NCBI GenBank assembly: GCA_022702705.1
Contig: CM040421.1
Span: 3,596,001-3,660,000, forward strand
DNA length: 64,000 bases
Direction of reading: 5' to 3'
Origin: Papilionanthe hookeriana x Papilionanthe teres
Lineage: Eukaryota; Streptophyta; Magnoliopsida; Asparagales; Orchidaceae
Below the pieces are notes generated by a model. It had not been told where the DNA came from and searched no databases. It saw only the letters and a list, made by a program, of their open reading frames with translations. The position numbers and the translations under genes were made by a program. Below are positions 1-11,223 of this stretch, in pieces. Numbering within the stretch: position 1 is the stretch's first letter; the number at the start of each line of letters is the position of its first letter.

Positions 1-2335
1 AATGGGAGAGCAACATGCCCAATTCTCTAATTTTTGTAAGAATCTTTTTGGCGTACAATACTATTATACAATGATGAAAATTTCCTACCATAAAATCAAT
101 AGCAAGACATGAATAATTGGTTTAATGTTAACATTAAAGAGCCTCCTCATCACCATGTCATTCCTTCTCCACTATAATCACCATAAGATTTTCTTGACAT
201 TATCACTTGTCATTCTTGTCCAAAGACCAATGCTAGAAACAACTAGAACATGAAACATCATTATTTCATTAATATTGCCTAACTTTTGTTTTTCAATCAT
301 CATTATTTTCTATTGTTTGACCACAATCATTTCATTATTATTATTTAATAATCATCATCTCACCATCATCTCCTATCTATGATCACCTGATCACTATCTT
401 TCGAGTGACATTAACTGGCCACCATATTTTAATCACCATTTTTCAACCACTTTTCCTCAATAATTTTTTTTTAATTGTCGTCATTGAATTATTGCCTTTA
501 ACCTTTAATACTATTACTATCATAGGAGGCCAATCAAATGCTTTCAATTTTGTGTTCTTCTTATATATTATTCGAGAACATTAAGTTCTATGATATCACT
601 TACAGTAAATTATTTCAATTAGGTCAGACCAACGATTTTGTTCCCTTTTGGGTTTCTATGTAAAATTTTGAAATACTTTAATTGAGAAAACTTTTATGGT
701 ATTTGCTAAATTTTTTTATAAAATTTCTATAAAACAATTAAATTCCCATAAAATTCAAAATTAATTTTTAAAGACACATTTAAGTTATCTTTTTTCAAAA
801 TTAAATATATGTTATTAATATCTGACCCTTCTCTAGTTCATTAGTTTGCATTATCATTATTTCCTTTAATCCACATGACTAAATATGATATCAATTATTT
901 ATTTATTTATTACTGATATGCCGAATCCTCTTGATTTGGCATGAATCTAGATGCATCCTGAGATTGCTTTTAAAATCATATTAAAAATCATCTACACTCA
1001 AAATTTATAAAATTATAATCAAAATAAATATTTCAGTGACATAACAAAATGGCACTAAAATTTATTCAATCGATGTCCTATTAAGCCCATATCATGAACT
1101 TGAAATACAATAGAAAATTTATGATACAAATTAGAGGATTATATAATTTCAAATTTTGTATGCTTTCATTCAAATCAAGAGCTCGGTGAGCCTGTGATTG
1201 CTCAATTTTGACATTACTGATATATTAAAGTACTCAAAATAATATCATATGATTGAGTTCTCTATCATCTGATGGAGTATTTTAAAAATTGATGGTATTC
1301 AAATAGGATTTCAGTCTCAAAATCTATAAATAGACCCTCACATTTCATAAGGGGGAAAGAAATCAAGATTTAAAAGAGATGACACAAGAGAGCTCATCAG
1401 ATCTTGTGGATTCTTGAGCTCCACCTGTTCACCATGATCATACAACCATCTGTCATTGCCTCCACTAGACCACAATCTCTCAATTGTTACCATCATGGGG
1501 TCGACATCACCATCTTATCATCATCAGCACACTACCGTCACATTCATATCATTATGGTCATCATCACTACTAGACCACTGTTAGATTGTCATCATGCAAC
1601 TATCACCTTCACCATTGGACACGCCATTATTATTAGACCTCCATCGCCACCTCCATTGCCCGATAACTTTTGAGTAGCTACCAATAGCCTGCCCTTGCCT
1701 CCATTGGATCATTTTCTTATTGATACCGCCATAGGAGCCTTGTCATCACAAGACTATAGTCTCTCAAATTCTTTCAATCGATTACTACTATCTAAACTTC
1801 ATCACTCTGTTATAATCGTTTGAAAAATCACTCATTTGTAGTATCTATATATATCATCACATGACTAGGGTTATTTAGACTCCATAGCTCTTCAAAATAG
1901 AAGAACAATTGGGATTCCTAAAGCTATCTCTTAAAGGCAACTCTACAAGCTCCAAACTTTTTTAGCTTACATCTCATTTTACACTATTTGTATCTATTAG
2001 AATATATTAATGACTCTCCAAAGATATGAAAATGCATTCTTTATACAATAAAACACATATTAATGGAATCATTTTAATTGGTCCAAGATGTATGTTGTTT
2101 TCCTTTTTGGGGTTTCTACGTAAAAACTAGTGTCTCTTTTTTATATTATTTGATCTGTGTTATCTTTGTACAATATTAAGATGTTAATATTTAACTATAC
2201 TACTGTCGATTTTCTTCCACACAACAATTACGTATATCATTTATGTGAGTCAAATTTGTGATAATTTATTTCATAATTTTCATGATTTCTTTCCTTTTTT
2301 ATAATGATTTTTTTTTCTCGTGGAAGGTATTTTGG
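1..2335. other. AT-rich stretch, no gene seen
   Basis: No open frame here has a recognisable motif or a convincing length. The 89-codon frame at 1404-1673 is rich in His, Ile and Thr. It comes from CAT/ATC-rich DNA (repeated ATCATC/CACCAT words) and has no domain. Short ATT/CATC-rich low-complexity runs occur at about 290-480. I see no RNA gene or clear transposon end. Confidence 0.6.
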
Positions 2336-2469
2336 TTATGCTTGTGTCACAGGTGTTGAGCACCATTTCAAGGAGTCAAAATACATAGTTGGACAACAGA
2401 AGTCTTCAATGTTCCTATGCCACCCTAAATTGTAATTATCTAAAAGAGAAAAGGAACGCTTGATGGATG

Positions 2470-3120
2470 GAATAATTATGTTAAGACTCGGCATATCTAT
2501 GCCGACCCTTGGCATAGCTACATTGAATTTTGGCATGCCTATGTTGAGGCTCCAAATAATACTATTTTGGAAAGATTTTGGAGGTGGTTCGGGGTAAAAT
2601 TTATTTATCCTGATTTTAAGGATTCATTAATCACTGTTGAGGAGGTATTTTTTTAAGGTCTAAATAGATTCTTGTAAACTCTATGCTCTCCTTCCTTGGT
2701 TTTCCATTGGAGAAGAGTTCAAGGGTATTTTTCTTGGAGCATTTTCCATAGGATTGTGTGAGAGAGAATGTGTGCTACTGTAAATGTTTTTCTTAGGGTT
2801 AATGTTTAGGGTTTATTGTTTAGGATTTTGGAGTCAGTTCAAGCTAAAACACTTGGCTCTCCTCCATTGGTTCTTTTTTAAAGAAGAGTTCTAGGGTATT
2901 TTTCTTACAGAGTTGTTGAGAGGATTATGAGAGAGAGATTATGTGCTACTACAAGAGGCAGATTTATGGAGAATTGCATTGCATAAAAAGGAATGCAGTG
3001 TATTGCAAAGAACTATTGGCTTGATTGTGAGTTTTCTATATGTTTTTATATTGTATTTTTGATATTTTCAATGAAAATTTCTATGATTTCTCACCTAATG
3101 CATCGTAGTTAAATTTTCTT
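2470..3120. repeat. Short GGCAT repeats and a diverged ~172-bp tandem duplication
   Basis: At 2486-2550 the core GGCAT occurs about every 20-25 bases in the forms GGCATATCTATGCC, TTGGCATAGC and TTGGCATGCC; the first is palindromic. Next comes an imperfect tandem duplication. The segment from about 2680, with ATTGGAGAAGAGTTCAAGGG, recurs from about 2855 as GTTCTAGGGTATTTTTC, and each copy is followed by GAGAGAGA-type runs. This looks like the untranslated part of an LTR, but I cannot define TG/CA ends, a primer site or a partner copy, so the class is unresolved. Confidence 0.45.
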
Positions 3121-4437
3121 TCAAGCTCCTGTGAGTAAGACAAGTGATTTTTTTATTTTTGTTTCCATGAGTTTTTACTAAAATATTTACTTTGCTTTTC
3201 AATTTTGTATGTTAATCTGTTAACATTTTGATCATTGTTTACTTTTGATTTAGCGAATTAGGATGTTAAAACCTATTATGATCTAAGTCTTCTAACAATT
3301 GTTAGAAAAATAAACATATTGTCATTAAAAAATTGCAGCATATATAGAGGACTAAAAGATTCTTAGAAAATATTGTATGGGTAAGTAAAAAAAATTAAAA
3401 ATAAAATAATTAAAAATAAGTAATAAAAATACCCTTAACGCTAATAAAGTTTCCGACGCTTCTTTTCACCAAAGATATAGGCTTGGGAGGACTTGTTCCT
3501 GCTTGTCAATAATCACGTGTGAAACTCATAGGTAAAAAGGAATCAGTAGGCTGATGTCATGAGAGAAATAACCTCATCGCCTTTGAAAAACCTCAAATAT
3601 GTTAGTATTTTTTTCTAATTTCTGCATTAGGATTGTAAAACCTTTTACTTTTTGCAAATTTAAACCTTTAAATTGAGCTTAGCGGTTTTGTAAACTAGAA
3701 ATTAGCTTATTTGAAAAGTTGATAAATTTTCTCATAGAATCAATTCATGGACTCTAATTATATACACTAGTTGATTAACACGTATACTTACGTGATCGAT
3801 CGACTTCTTTGCAGGTATTTCGAGCATAAATCAAGTACTATATATATAGGTTACGTATTTTAATACTAAAAATTATTTTCTACATTATCAAAATGAAAAG
3901 ATAAGTCATACTACAGGACTCTAATAATCCTTTAATGTTTGCTCATTTTATCCTTATGAGATCAAGTGCAAAGTTTAGTAAAAAAGACTATAAAGTTATA
4001 ATACTTTAACATCCAACTTCGTGTTAATTCTCAACTTACATAAACGAACATTTTAGCTTGAAGATGGTATTTGCCGCTGCATTTTGAGTCATTTGATTCC
4101 CGATGATATAGACCATCCGATGTATAATGATCTGGCATTCACATTTTGGCTATACATATCTTGAACTTTGATTCTCATCTTAAACAGATATGTTGTGATA
4201 AGAATGAGGGAATTAAATTCTAATAATTTATTTTTGAATTAGAAATGATTACTTATAATGAAACTACTCCCTTAAATTTTTAAGCTTTTTGCTCTTATAA
4301 ATAGTGAGACGAGACATCCCTGAATCCCATTTGATTGAGCTCTAGCTTATTCTTTTTTTAATTCAGTCATTCTTTTATTCTTTTATTGTCTCTCAAAGAG
4401 CTATCTCACCCAATTAAATACAGATGCCAATAATCTC
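3121..4437. other. Intergenic, no gene; holds one copy of a dispersed ~95-bp repeat
   Basis: No coding region is supported. Around 4083-4176 there is a segment, starting near CATTTGATTCCCGATGAT, that recurs in similar form at about 21507-21600. The remainder is AT-rich and featureless to my reading. Confidence 0.5.
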
Positions 4438-4685
4438 ACTCAACTCATGGGATAATTATTGCATACGGAACACCTACGTAGTCGCTAGGTGCGGAATAAC
4501 CTCTCAATACCCTCATTTTGAGGGTATTGGGAGGGTGTGAAGGGGGTATTGGTTATTAAAGTATTTACATGGTATTATTTATTGGGTATTGATAGGTTAT
4601 TACAAGAGTATTGGTTGGGTATCGAGGAGCTGCGTGCGGACTGCGTATGTGCTCCATATGCAATAATTTCCCCAACTCAACTCAT
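4438..4685. mobile_element. Mutator-like MITE with 11-bp target site duplication
   Basis: The 226-bp element occupies 4449-4674. Its left end begins GGGATAATTATTGCATACGG and its right end is close to the reverse complement, ending ATGCAATAATTTCCCCA. The similarity extends some 35 bp inwards, through ACCTACGTAG on the left and CTGCGTATGT on the right. The element is flanked by perfect 11-bp direct repeats ACTCAACTCAT at 4438-4448 and 4675-4685. Terminal inverted repeats with a 9-11-bp duplication fit a non-autonomous Mutator-like element. It has no coding capacity; the interior holds GGGTATT-type words and a small palindrome at about 4507-4530. Confidence 0.75.
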
Positions 4686-6120
4686 GACATATGTTCCAAC
4701 TATCTCACCCAATAGGGAATACGCTTGAACCCCCCGGGAAAATGTAGAAGATTGATCCGTCGCCCCGTTAAGAAAGATCATTCAGGTTTGAGTCCAGGAG
4801 CACTATGGTGTTCCCTGAGCCGACATCGCTGCTATTCACTTGGCATTTTGGGTGCTGACAGATCGCCCCAGCTACTGCTATGCTTCTCCAACCAGATACC
4901 TAGACAACCCTAACTATGTAAGGAGAAGATTTTCATCGCTACATAGTCTTGGCACCTACTGTCTCGAATCTTGACTTTCATTCGTTTTTTAGCCTTGTGA
5001 CACGTTTTCTCCACCATGCTAACATCATGGATGGCTCCGCCTCCTGATTTTGAATGGAATCTTAAGTGCTGGCCTAGGCGACAAGGAGTAACTCAATGGG
5101 TTGATCATCCTGAGCTTGCTGGGGACATATAGGAGGTTTAACGACATAGGGACAAAGAAGAATCCCAAATGACGGATGTGGAGGATGTCTGTAGAGAAGG
5201 ACTGATTCTTTGGTTGATGATTTTTTTGCGCACGCGGTGGATGCAACCATTATTTTGGATGTGGGCGGTTGTTAGGCCTGAATTAGGAGGCTGCTTTGTT
5301 GAAGTAGTTAAGAGGCCTTTCTCCACCAGGAGCCCTTGGATCTGAGGTAGAAGTTTTTGATATCTCAAATCAAGCCTTGATTTGAGTTCTTGCTTACAAG
5401 ACTCATCCAATTGAGTCATCTCTTGGCTGAGACTATGGTGGATCCTTGTGTGAACATTTTCTTTCTTCTAATAAATGTGATTATTGGTATTTGGATTCTT
5501 GTGATGAAATTTTCATAATGAATTTATTTCTTCGGTTCTGTTCTTGTGTAGAAATGATTTGATGGTGTGGATTATATTTCTTATGCTTTCGATATTTTGT
5601 ATTTTTGCTTTTTTACCCTCAATATTTTGGTGGTTATGCCTTCACCCCGCATATTGTTTATTTGTCATGTTCTTAATGTGTCTAATTCACTATAGATTGA
5701 TCATGACATTTTCCATTTGGCTCAGCCTCAAACTGTCCCTTTGTGACATACTGGTGAGTATCTTTCAGTTATATGAGATTGTTTAGCACAAGTTATGACA
5801 AATTTGATTGACATCATTATGACCATGATAATGTTCATGGGGCGAATGAAAATCCCTTTATCGATCAATCAAATTTATTAACTTTATGTACTTTGCACTC
5901 ATTCTCAAAGGAAATTGTTCGAGTTACTTCAGGGAATAGGATTTGCTTCCAAGTTCTGAAGAGCAAAGAAAGGATTGGAAAGACAAATTTTGCTTCACTT
6001 TGATAGAAAAGTGTTGGCCAATCGGGATAAGCCCCGATTACACACCGAAGATGGTCGTGTTGAATCCACCTTACAACCACATGTAGCAAGCTTACCGAGT
6101 CATGGGTGTGACGTTTAGTA
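4686..6120. other. No supported gene; possibly old retroelement DNA
   Basis: Several short frames occur on both strands (for example 5138-5419 on - and 5865-6089 on -), but none has a domain I recognise. The more balanced base composition than in 1-4400 suggests decayed coding or LTR sequence. The 5138-5419 minus frame is Gln/Leu-rich at its start, faintly like a gag tail; this is too weak for a call. Confidence 0.4.
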
Positions 6121-8770
6121 TGCCCAAGTACTTAGAAGGCTCGGTGATTGGCAAAATGCTTGCCCTAAATGCCTGTGGTGTAATGACTCAAAACAATTGG
6201 GTATTTTTGAACGCCGCTCAAGAGGAAATTAATGTGACCTTGGCCAATGACAATAGATATGGGAGATTGGCCCTGACTTCATTATATATGAGTGAACATT
6301 TATATTTGCCTTTCCCCTCAACTATAGTTATTCAAAAGGTAAGGACCGATTAGATGTTTCTAATCAAGAAAAGGGGGTACATCAAGAGGTAGTCAAGTAA
6401 TTGTGATCCTCTAATATATACAACTGGGGATGACGGAAGAGCAGAGAAGGTTGTTGAATATGAGATAGAGAGCGATAGGGTGACTGATGGGGTGGAGTCG
6501 ATTTAGCTAATGAAAGGTATCAATGGTGTTGAGGCTAATTTGTTGAATCTAGAGTTGCTCAGAGCCCTGCCTCTCCTATTGCAGGTTATCAAACTTGATG
6601 AGAACTCTACGACCATGACATCTCCTCCAAAAGGTGAGAGCAATCTTTTGGATGAGGATTTTGTTGAGGCACTAAAGTTGGTCTTCCTCGAGGCAAAGTA
6701 CAATAGGAAAGGGAAAGCACTGCTGGAGGGTATGCCCGCTCGTAAGTAAAAGAGGTCAACTGATCATAAGAGGACTATGTTGAAATGGGCTCCCCATAAG
6801 AGAAGGAAGATAGCGTGACTGAGTAGGTGTATTCATTATGTCTTGGTGGATGTATCCAAGGTTGAAACTTAGCAAGTCCTCGTGTCATCTAGTATGCTTA
6901 TAGTCAAGGAAAAGATTCTTCTCTTCATCCATGTTCACCCCTTTGAAAGTGATGGACTTGAAAGCATTGGATGTTGCCCATCTTCAAGCGATTAGATGGA
7001 AGACAACCCACACACTGATCTCTACGTTTTTTTTTGCTTGTTAAAAGTGAGGAGAAGATAAAAAACAAGGATACAAAAACTCAAGGCACTTACCCAATCC
7101 CTTGTGGAGAAGGTTATCTCACTAGAAGAGGAGGTTTATTCCTCCTTGTTGGATCCACTTGAGGAGTTGGAGAGGGAGATCCTCATGTGGGAAATATACT
7201 ATGAAGGCATGGAGAATAAAATTGGCTAATGGTCGAGCAGACGACAACGATGAAGTCACCCAAAGATTTTGTACAAGAGCTCTCGTTGATTGATATGCAT
7301 TTGGCTACCCTCTAAGCCAAACTTTGTGAAGGGATCCAATATTATCTCTTGATAAATAGAGTATTCACTTCAAACTGGGCCTCCATGGAACAATTTAGGG
7401 AGATAATCATAGATTTCGAGTCGGATGGTATAGGAGAGAGAAGTTTCAGGGACTCTTTGAATTTATGACTAGGATTCCATCATGTTAAAACTTTTTGGTT
7501 ATAAAAAAGAGATGAAAATTTTTAGCTTTTGTAAATTATTTATGTTGATTACTATGAGTGAGTATAGTTTGCACGAGGTACTCTGAAATTAATTATATGG
7601 TAAATGTGAATGTGTCCCTCTACTATAAAAACTTGATAAAAAAATACATGAAAATAATCAAGTCTGAATAAAGTAGCCAATTAGAAGTTGATCATATATT
7701 TATTTGCTTGGGAGTTTCTTGTCACGAGTTATCCACTGATTCAATGAGATGAATGTCATGAATATGATTGTGTTTGACTCAAGTCTTACACTACACATAC
7801 TCTCTTGTAGTCTCCTAACTAGGTCATCGTCATGGACGAGTTGCGCTTATGCTAGACTTATGAAGCACATATTATTGTTGTTATAATGGAGATAACCATT
7901 TAGACTCGCCACTTGGGTGACTTGTGCACTACTCAATGTGGATCTTGTTGCAAAGGGGAGGGAATATAGCCACCAAGGCTTAACCTATGTTTTGAGTGGA
8001 AGAAGTTGAGGGGTTTTACAACGCTTGAGTATTATGAGACGAATAACCATAGAACGAGTAACTCAGTTAAAAGATGGATTTTAGTTGAATTTTCTTATTT
8101 TTATTACTTTTTCTTTTTATTTTAAAAGGAGTCGTTAGCTGTCGATCGTCGTATACTTCAGTCTTACGGATCATATGAATGACTACGAGAAGTGAGGAAC
8201 CAAAAAAGACGGACATACGACAAAGATAACAAGCAAGAGAAATAACGTGGAGAGCCTATTTGAGATAAACCTCGCAATGATAGGTCAAGCATGTCTGCTC
8301 AAAAAAGATAGGGCAGAAGCACCATGAACAAGTATCCACAAAGAATACCTATGTAGGCTACCCAGAACTAGAGATTTAGGTGTAGGTACCTGTTATGGGT
8401 TCAAGCACTTCCAAGGGGATGTATCTCACTTAGTTAATTACAACTTAGGGGATATCCAAGATACCTAAAAATAGTCTAGATAGAAGGGGCTTCACTTTAT
8501 TATCATGAATATGGGGAAATAAGTCATCAAAGGTAGGTTATTTCGTATGGGAAAGTCTTGATGCTTCAAAGCTCACGCTAAGTCATCGGGTAGAGAGTGT
8601 CTCACACTCCTAAATGGGTTGCAACTCATCGACATATGGAGCCTATGAAACAACCATAATCATTTTGATGGGGATTCCCTATGTTAAAACACGTCTAGGC
8701 CATAAAGATAAAGGACAAATCATTGTATCCCAAATGGGCGGCACCTCATCGACATCAAACCGTCAAATGA
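6121..8770 (+). repeat. 2.65-kb direct repeat, copy 1 (possible LTR or retroelement fragment)
   Basis: This segment aligns along its length with 11224-13930. Both begin at a TG (TGCCCAAGTA here, TGGCCAAGTA in copy 2) directly followed by the shared CTTAGAAGGCT. Shared landmarks include a short frame at 6510-6749 (copy 2: 11609-11881), a block around 7090-7330 (12230-12480) and a block at 8340-8770 (13500-13930). By eye the copies differ by roughly 10-15% with small indels. The frames are broken by stops and I recognise no domain. Two long direct copies about 5.1 kb apart could be LTRs of a large non-coding retroelement, but no primer site, tract or end pair was found. Confidence 0.7.
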
Positions 8771-10967
8771 TACAAATGAAGTCAAAGGAGCGACAGGGTT
8801 CAAAGGGGCTCAACACCAAGAAGGTTAAAGTAATCCTCAAAATAGAGGTAGTCAGGTTAGAGTACCACAACCTCGTCATCCCAAGTTACTAGGACCCTAA
8901 GTCTACTCGGTCGTGATGGTAGTCGACCTGGCATGTCCATAGATCCCTGATCAACAATCCATGAATTACAATCTGTCCATGTGGGCCTCGGTAGTCCTAA
9001 GGTCAAAGGAACGAAACTCTAACCTTTGACTATTGCCTGGAGCTTCAAGAGGTGGAACTTATACCCGCCGAAATGACAAGGATGCCTGAGGAAAGGAAGA
9101 TAAAGGTATGTTCAACTAAAAAGTTGGAAACTCTCCCTACAAAAGGACTTACACCCCATTTAGGTCAAGGAGCCTTCTAACAACCTAGGCGCACTAGACA
9201 ACCTCCTATATAAAAAAAGTATGTTGGGCTAATCGGGTTGAGGATGCATGGGGTTTCTTCTCGGGACATGTAAATATGAATGCATTTATCTAGAGTGATC
9301 CTTGAATATTATGGATGCCCTATTAATTCAAACTTAGGTTAAGTACATGCTATGCAACTAGGTTTAAAATTTGACACGAAGGCCATGCAGGAAAGTAAAA
9401 GTGCAAATTTTAAAATTCTAAATATTTTAATCCTAAAAATTCATTATCTTGAATATTTTATTAGAATTTTAAAATCCTAAAGAGCTTATATGTGCTTCCC
9501 ATACAGACCATAGAAATAAAAAACAAAAACATTTCAAGCATTCAAGCACGCAATAAGGCTGAAAACAAGCCAAATAAAATAATAAAATGCTAGTGTCGCT
9601 TGGTATTTAACATATCTCAAAAAAAAAAATAGTGACGGTACTACACATATACATGCCCGGTCCTAAATCTATACATTAACATAAAATACAGAATTAAGAT
9701 ACGAGACACAAGTTGTTGCTCATAGTCCCTCGCTACGTGGTTCCCACGTTAGAATGCCTCGAAACGCAACCCTTCATCTTATTTATACTAGAGGGCTCTT
9801 ATAGGGTTCTAAAAGTACGTGGAAAAGAAAAGACTCGACCTAAATGAAAATAAGGCTAGCGAAAAAGCCAACAAAACATGAAACATGTAATGAGTCGTGC
9901 CTGGTGGGGTGAGCTAAGTAGCACCTGTAAGCAGAAGTTAGCATGTAAATCAGTATATGATCCCCCATTTCAATAATACATGTGTGTGTGCATATATATA
10001 GGCACGACTCCCTACAAAAGAACGCCCTAACGAACTAACATACATATCAAACATGCATGCACTCCAAAAGCAGAAAGTAAGAAAGATGCCTTATTAGGGC
10101 AACCAAACCAACAAAGAACAATAGCCAGACATCAAAAGGCTATCTAGCATCCTAGATCCCAGCCTAGCACACCATCTAACCAATAATATCCTAACCATCA
10201 TCTAAGTGCACAGAGTAAAATCTCTGTCTGTCGAATGACTTTGATGGAGTCGACACACCAGCCTCGTCCTAAAGATCCAACGGATCTATAACATATCACA
10301 AAAGAGATTTGACATTTTAAAATAAGTGGCGTCACATATGGCCTAACTTATATAACTTTAAAGGTAGGATAGATAATACTTATAATAGGAAAAATATTCA
10401 TTTTATACTTTTGAAATAGCGGACCATAAAATGCGGGTACGTAATGCATATGACGTACTTTAAAGCCCTTAGATCTTTAGCACAGTCATACTGTTTGTTG
10501 ATCGTGATATATAAACTCGCATTGCTTGCTGAAATATCCTCATGGGCAATGTTCATTTGAGTATCACGACTTAAAAAATGTGTCACTCTCTTAACGAGTA
10601 GGACAAGCCATCAAGGCAAATAGGCAAACATGTAATCATGCAAGAAGCCCACATTGTGATTGTTCGATCGAAGTACGAAACTATCACAATAGGCTCCTAA
10701 AAAGGGCAAAGCATACATTATGAAAATGAATGCAAGGATGCTACATGCAACATGATACACACAAATATGATATATCGATAAAACATACTACTTATGAAGA
10801 GGAATTATGCCTGCCTGGAGATCGAGGGGCCATGCGACTAGTAGACACCGACTACAAATCAGTTTGCATCGAGTAAAATGATACATATAAAAAGGATTCA
10901 CACCTTACTTAAGAGGCAGTCACCGAGAACATATGAAAACATGTAGAATATGAAACAGGAAAACAAT
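8771..10967. other. Sequence between the two 2.65-kb repeats, no gene
   Basis: No frame longer than about 90 codons and no motif were found. There is a TATA-like CTATATAAAAAAAG at about 9208, a C-poor stretch with CATATATATAGGC at about 9992, and many CTAAC/CAAAC words. If the flanking repeats are LTRs this is the internal domain, and it lacks gag and pol. I saw no tRNA-complementary primer site after copy 1, although the exact end of copy 1 is uncertain. Confidence 0.45.
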
Positions 10968-11222
10968 GGACATGCCATGGAGGCAACGACCAAAAATGGG
11001 TATGTCGTAGAGACAATGACCCAAAGGATGGGTATGTTGTGAAAGCAGCAGTCTGACAGGTGAGTATGTCATGGAGGTAGTGACCTGGAAGATGGACAAG
11101 TCGAGGAGGAAGCGGCCCAACATATGGTTATGACACGAAGACAGTGTCCCAAAGGTATAGGCATACCGTGAAGGTAGCGGCCGGATAGATGGGTATGCCG
11201 ATAAGGCAATAACATGACGGGA
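10968..11222. repeat. Degenerate minisatellite with 32-bp period
   Basis: About eight diverged head-to-tail units start at GG(G/A)TATGxC-type words, at 10968, 10998, 11030, 11062, 11094, 11126, 11158 and about 11191. Typical unit starts are GGGTATGTCGTAGAGACAAT and GAGTATGTCATGGAGGTAGT. The spacing is 32 bp with one 30-bp and one 33-bp step. Because 32 is not a multiple of three, the overlapping 103-codon minus-strand frame (10920-11231) is best read as a by-product of the repeat. The array ends one or two bases before copy 2 of the 2.65-kb repeat. Confidence 0.8.
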
Positions 11223-11223
11223 C

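Noticed and set aside
1404..1673. 89-codon plus-strand frame
   Set aside because: It is His/Ile/Thr-rich from CATCAT-type DNA, has no domain, no splice context and no homologue I recognise.
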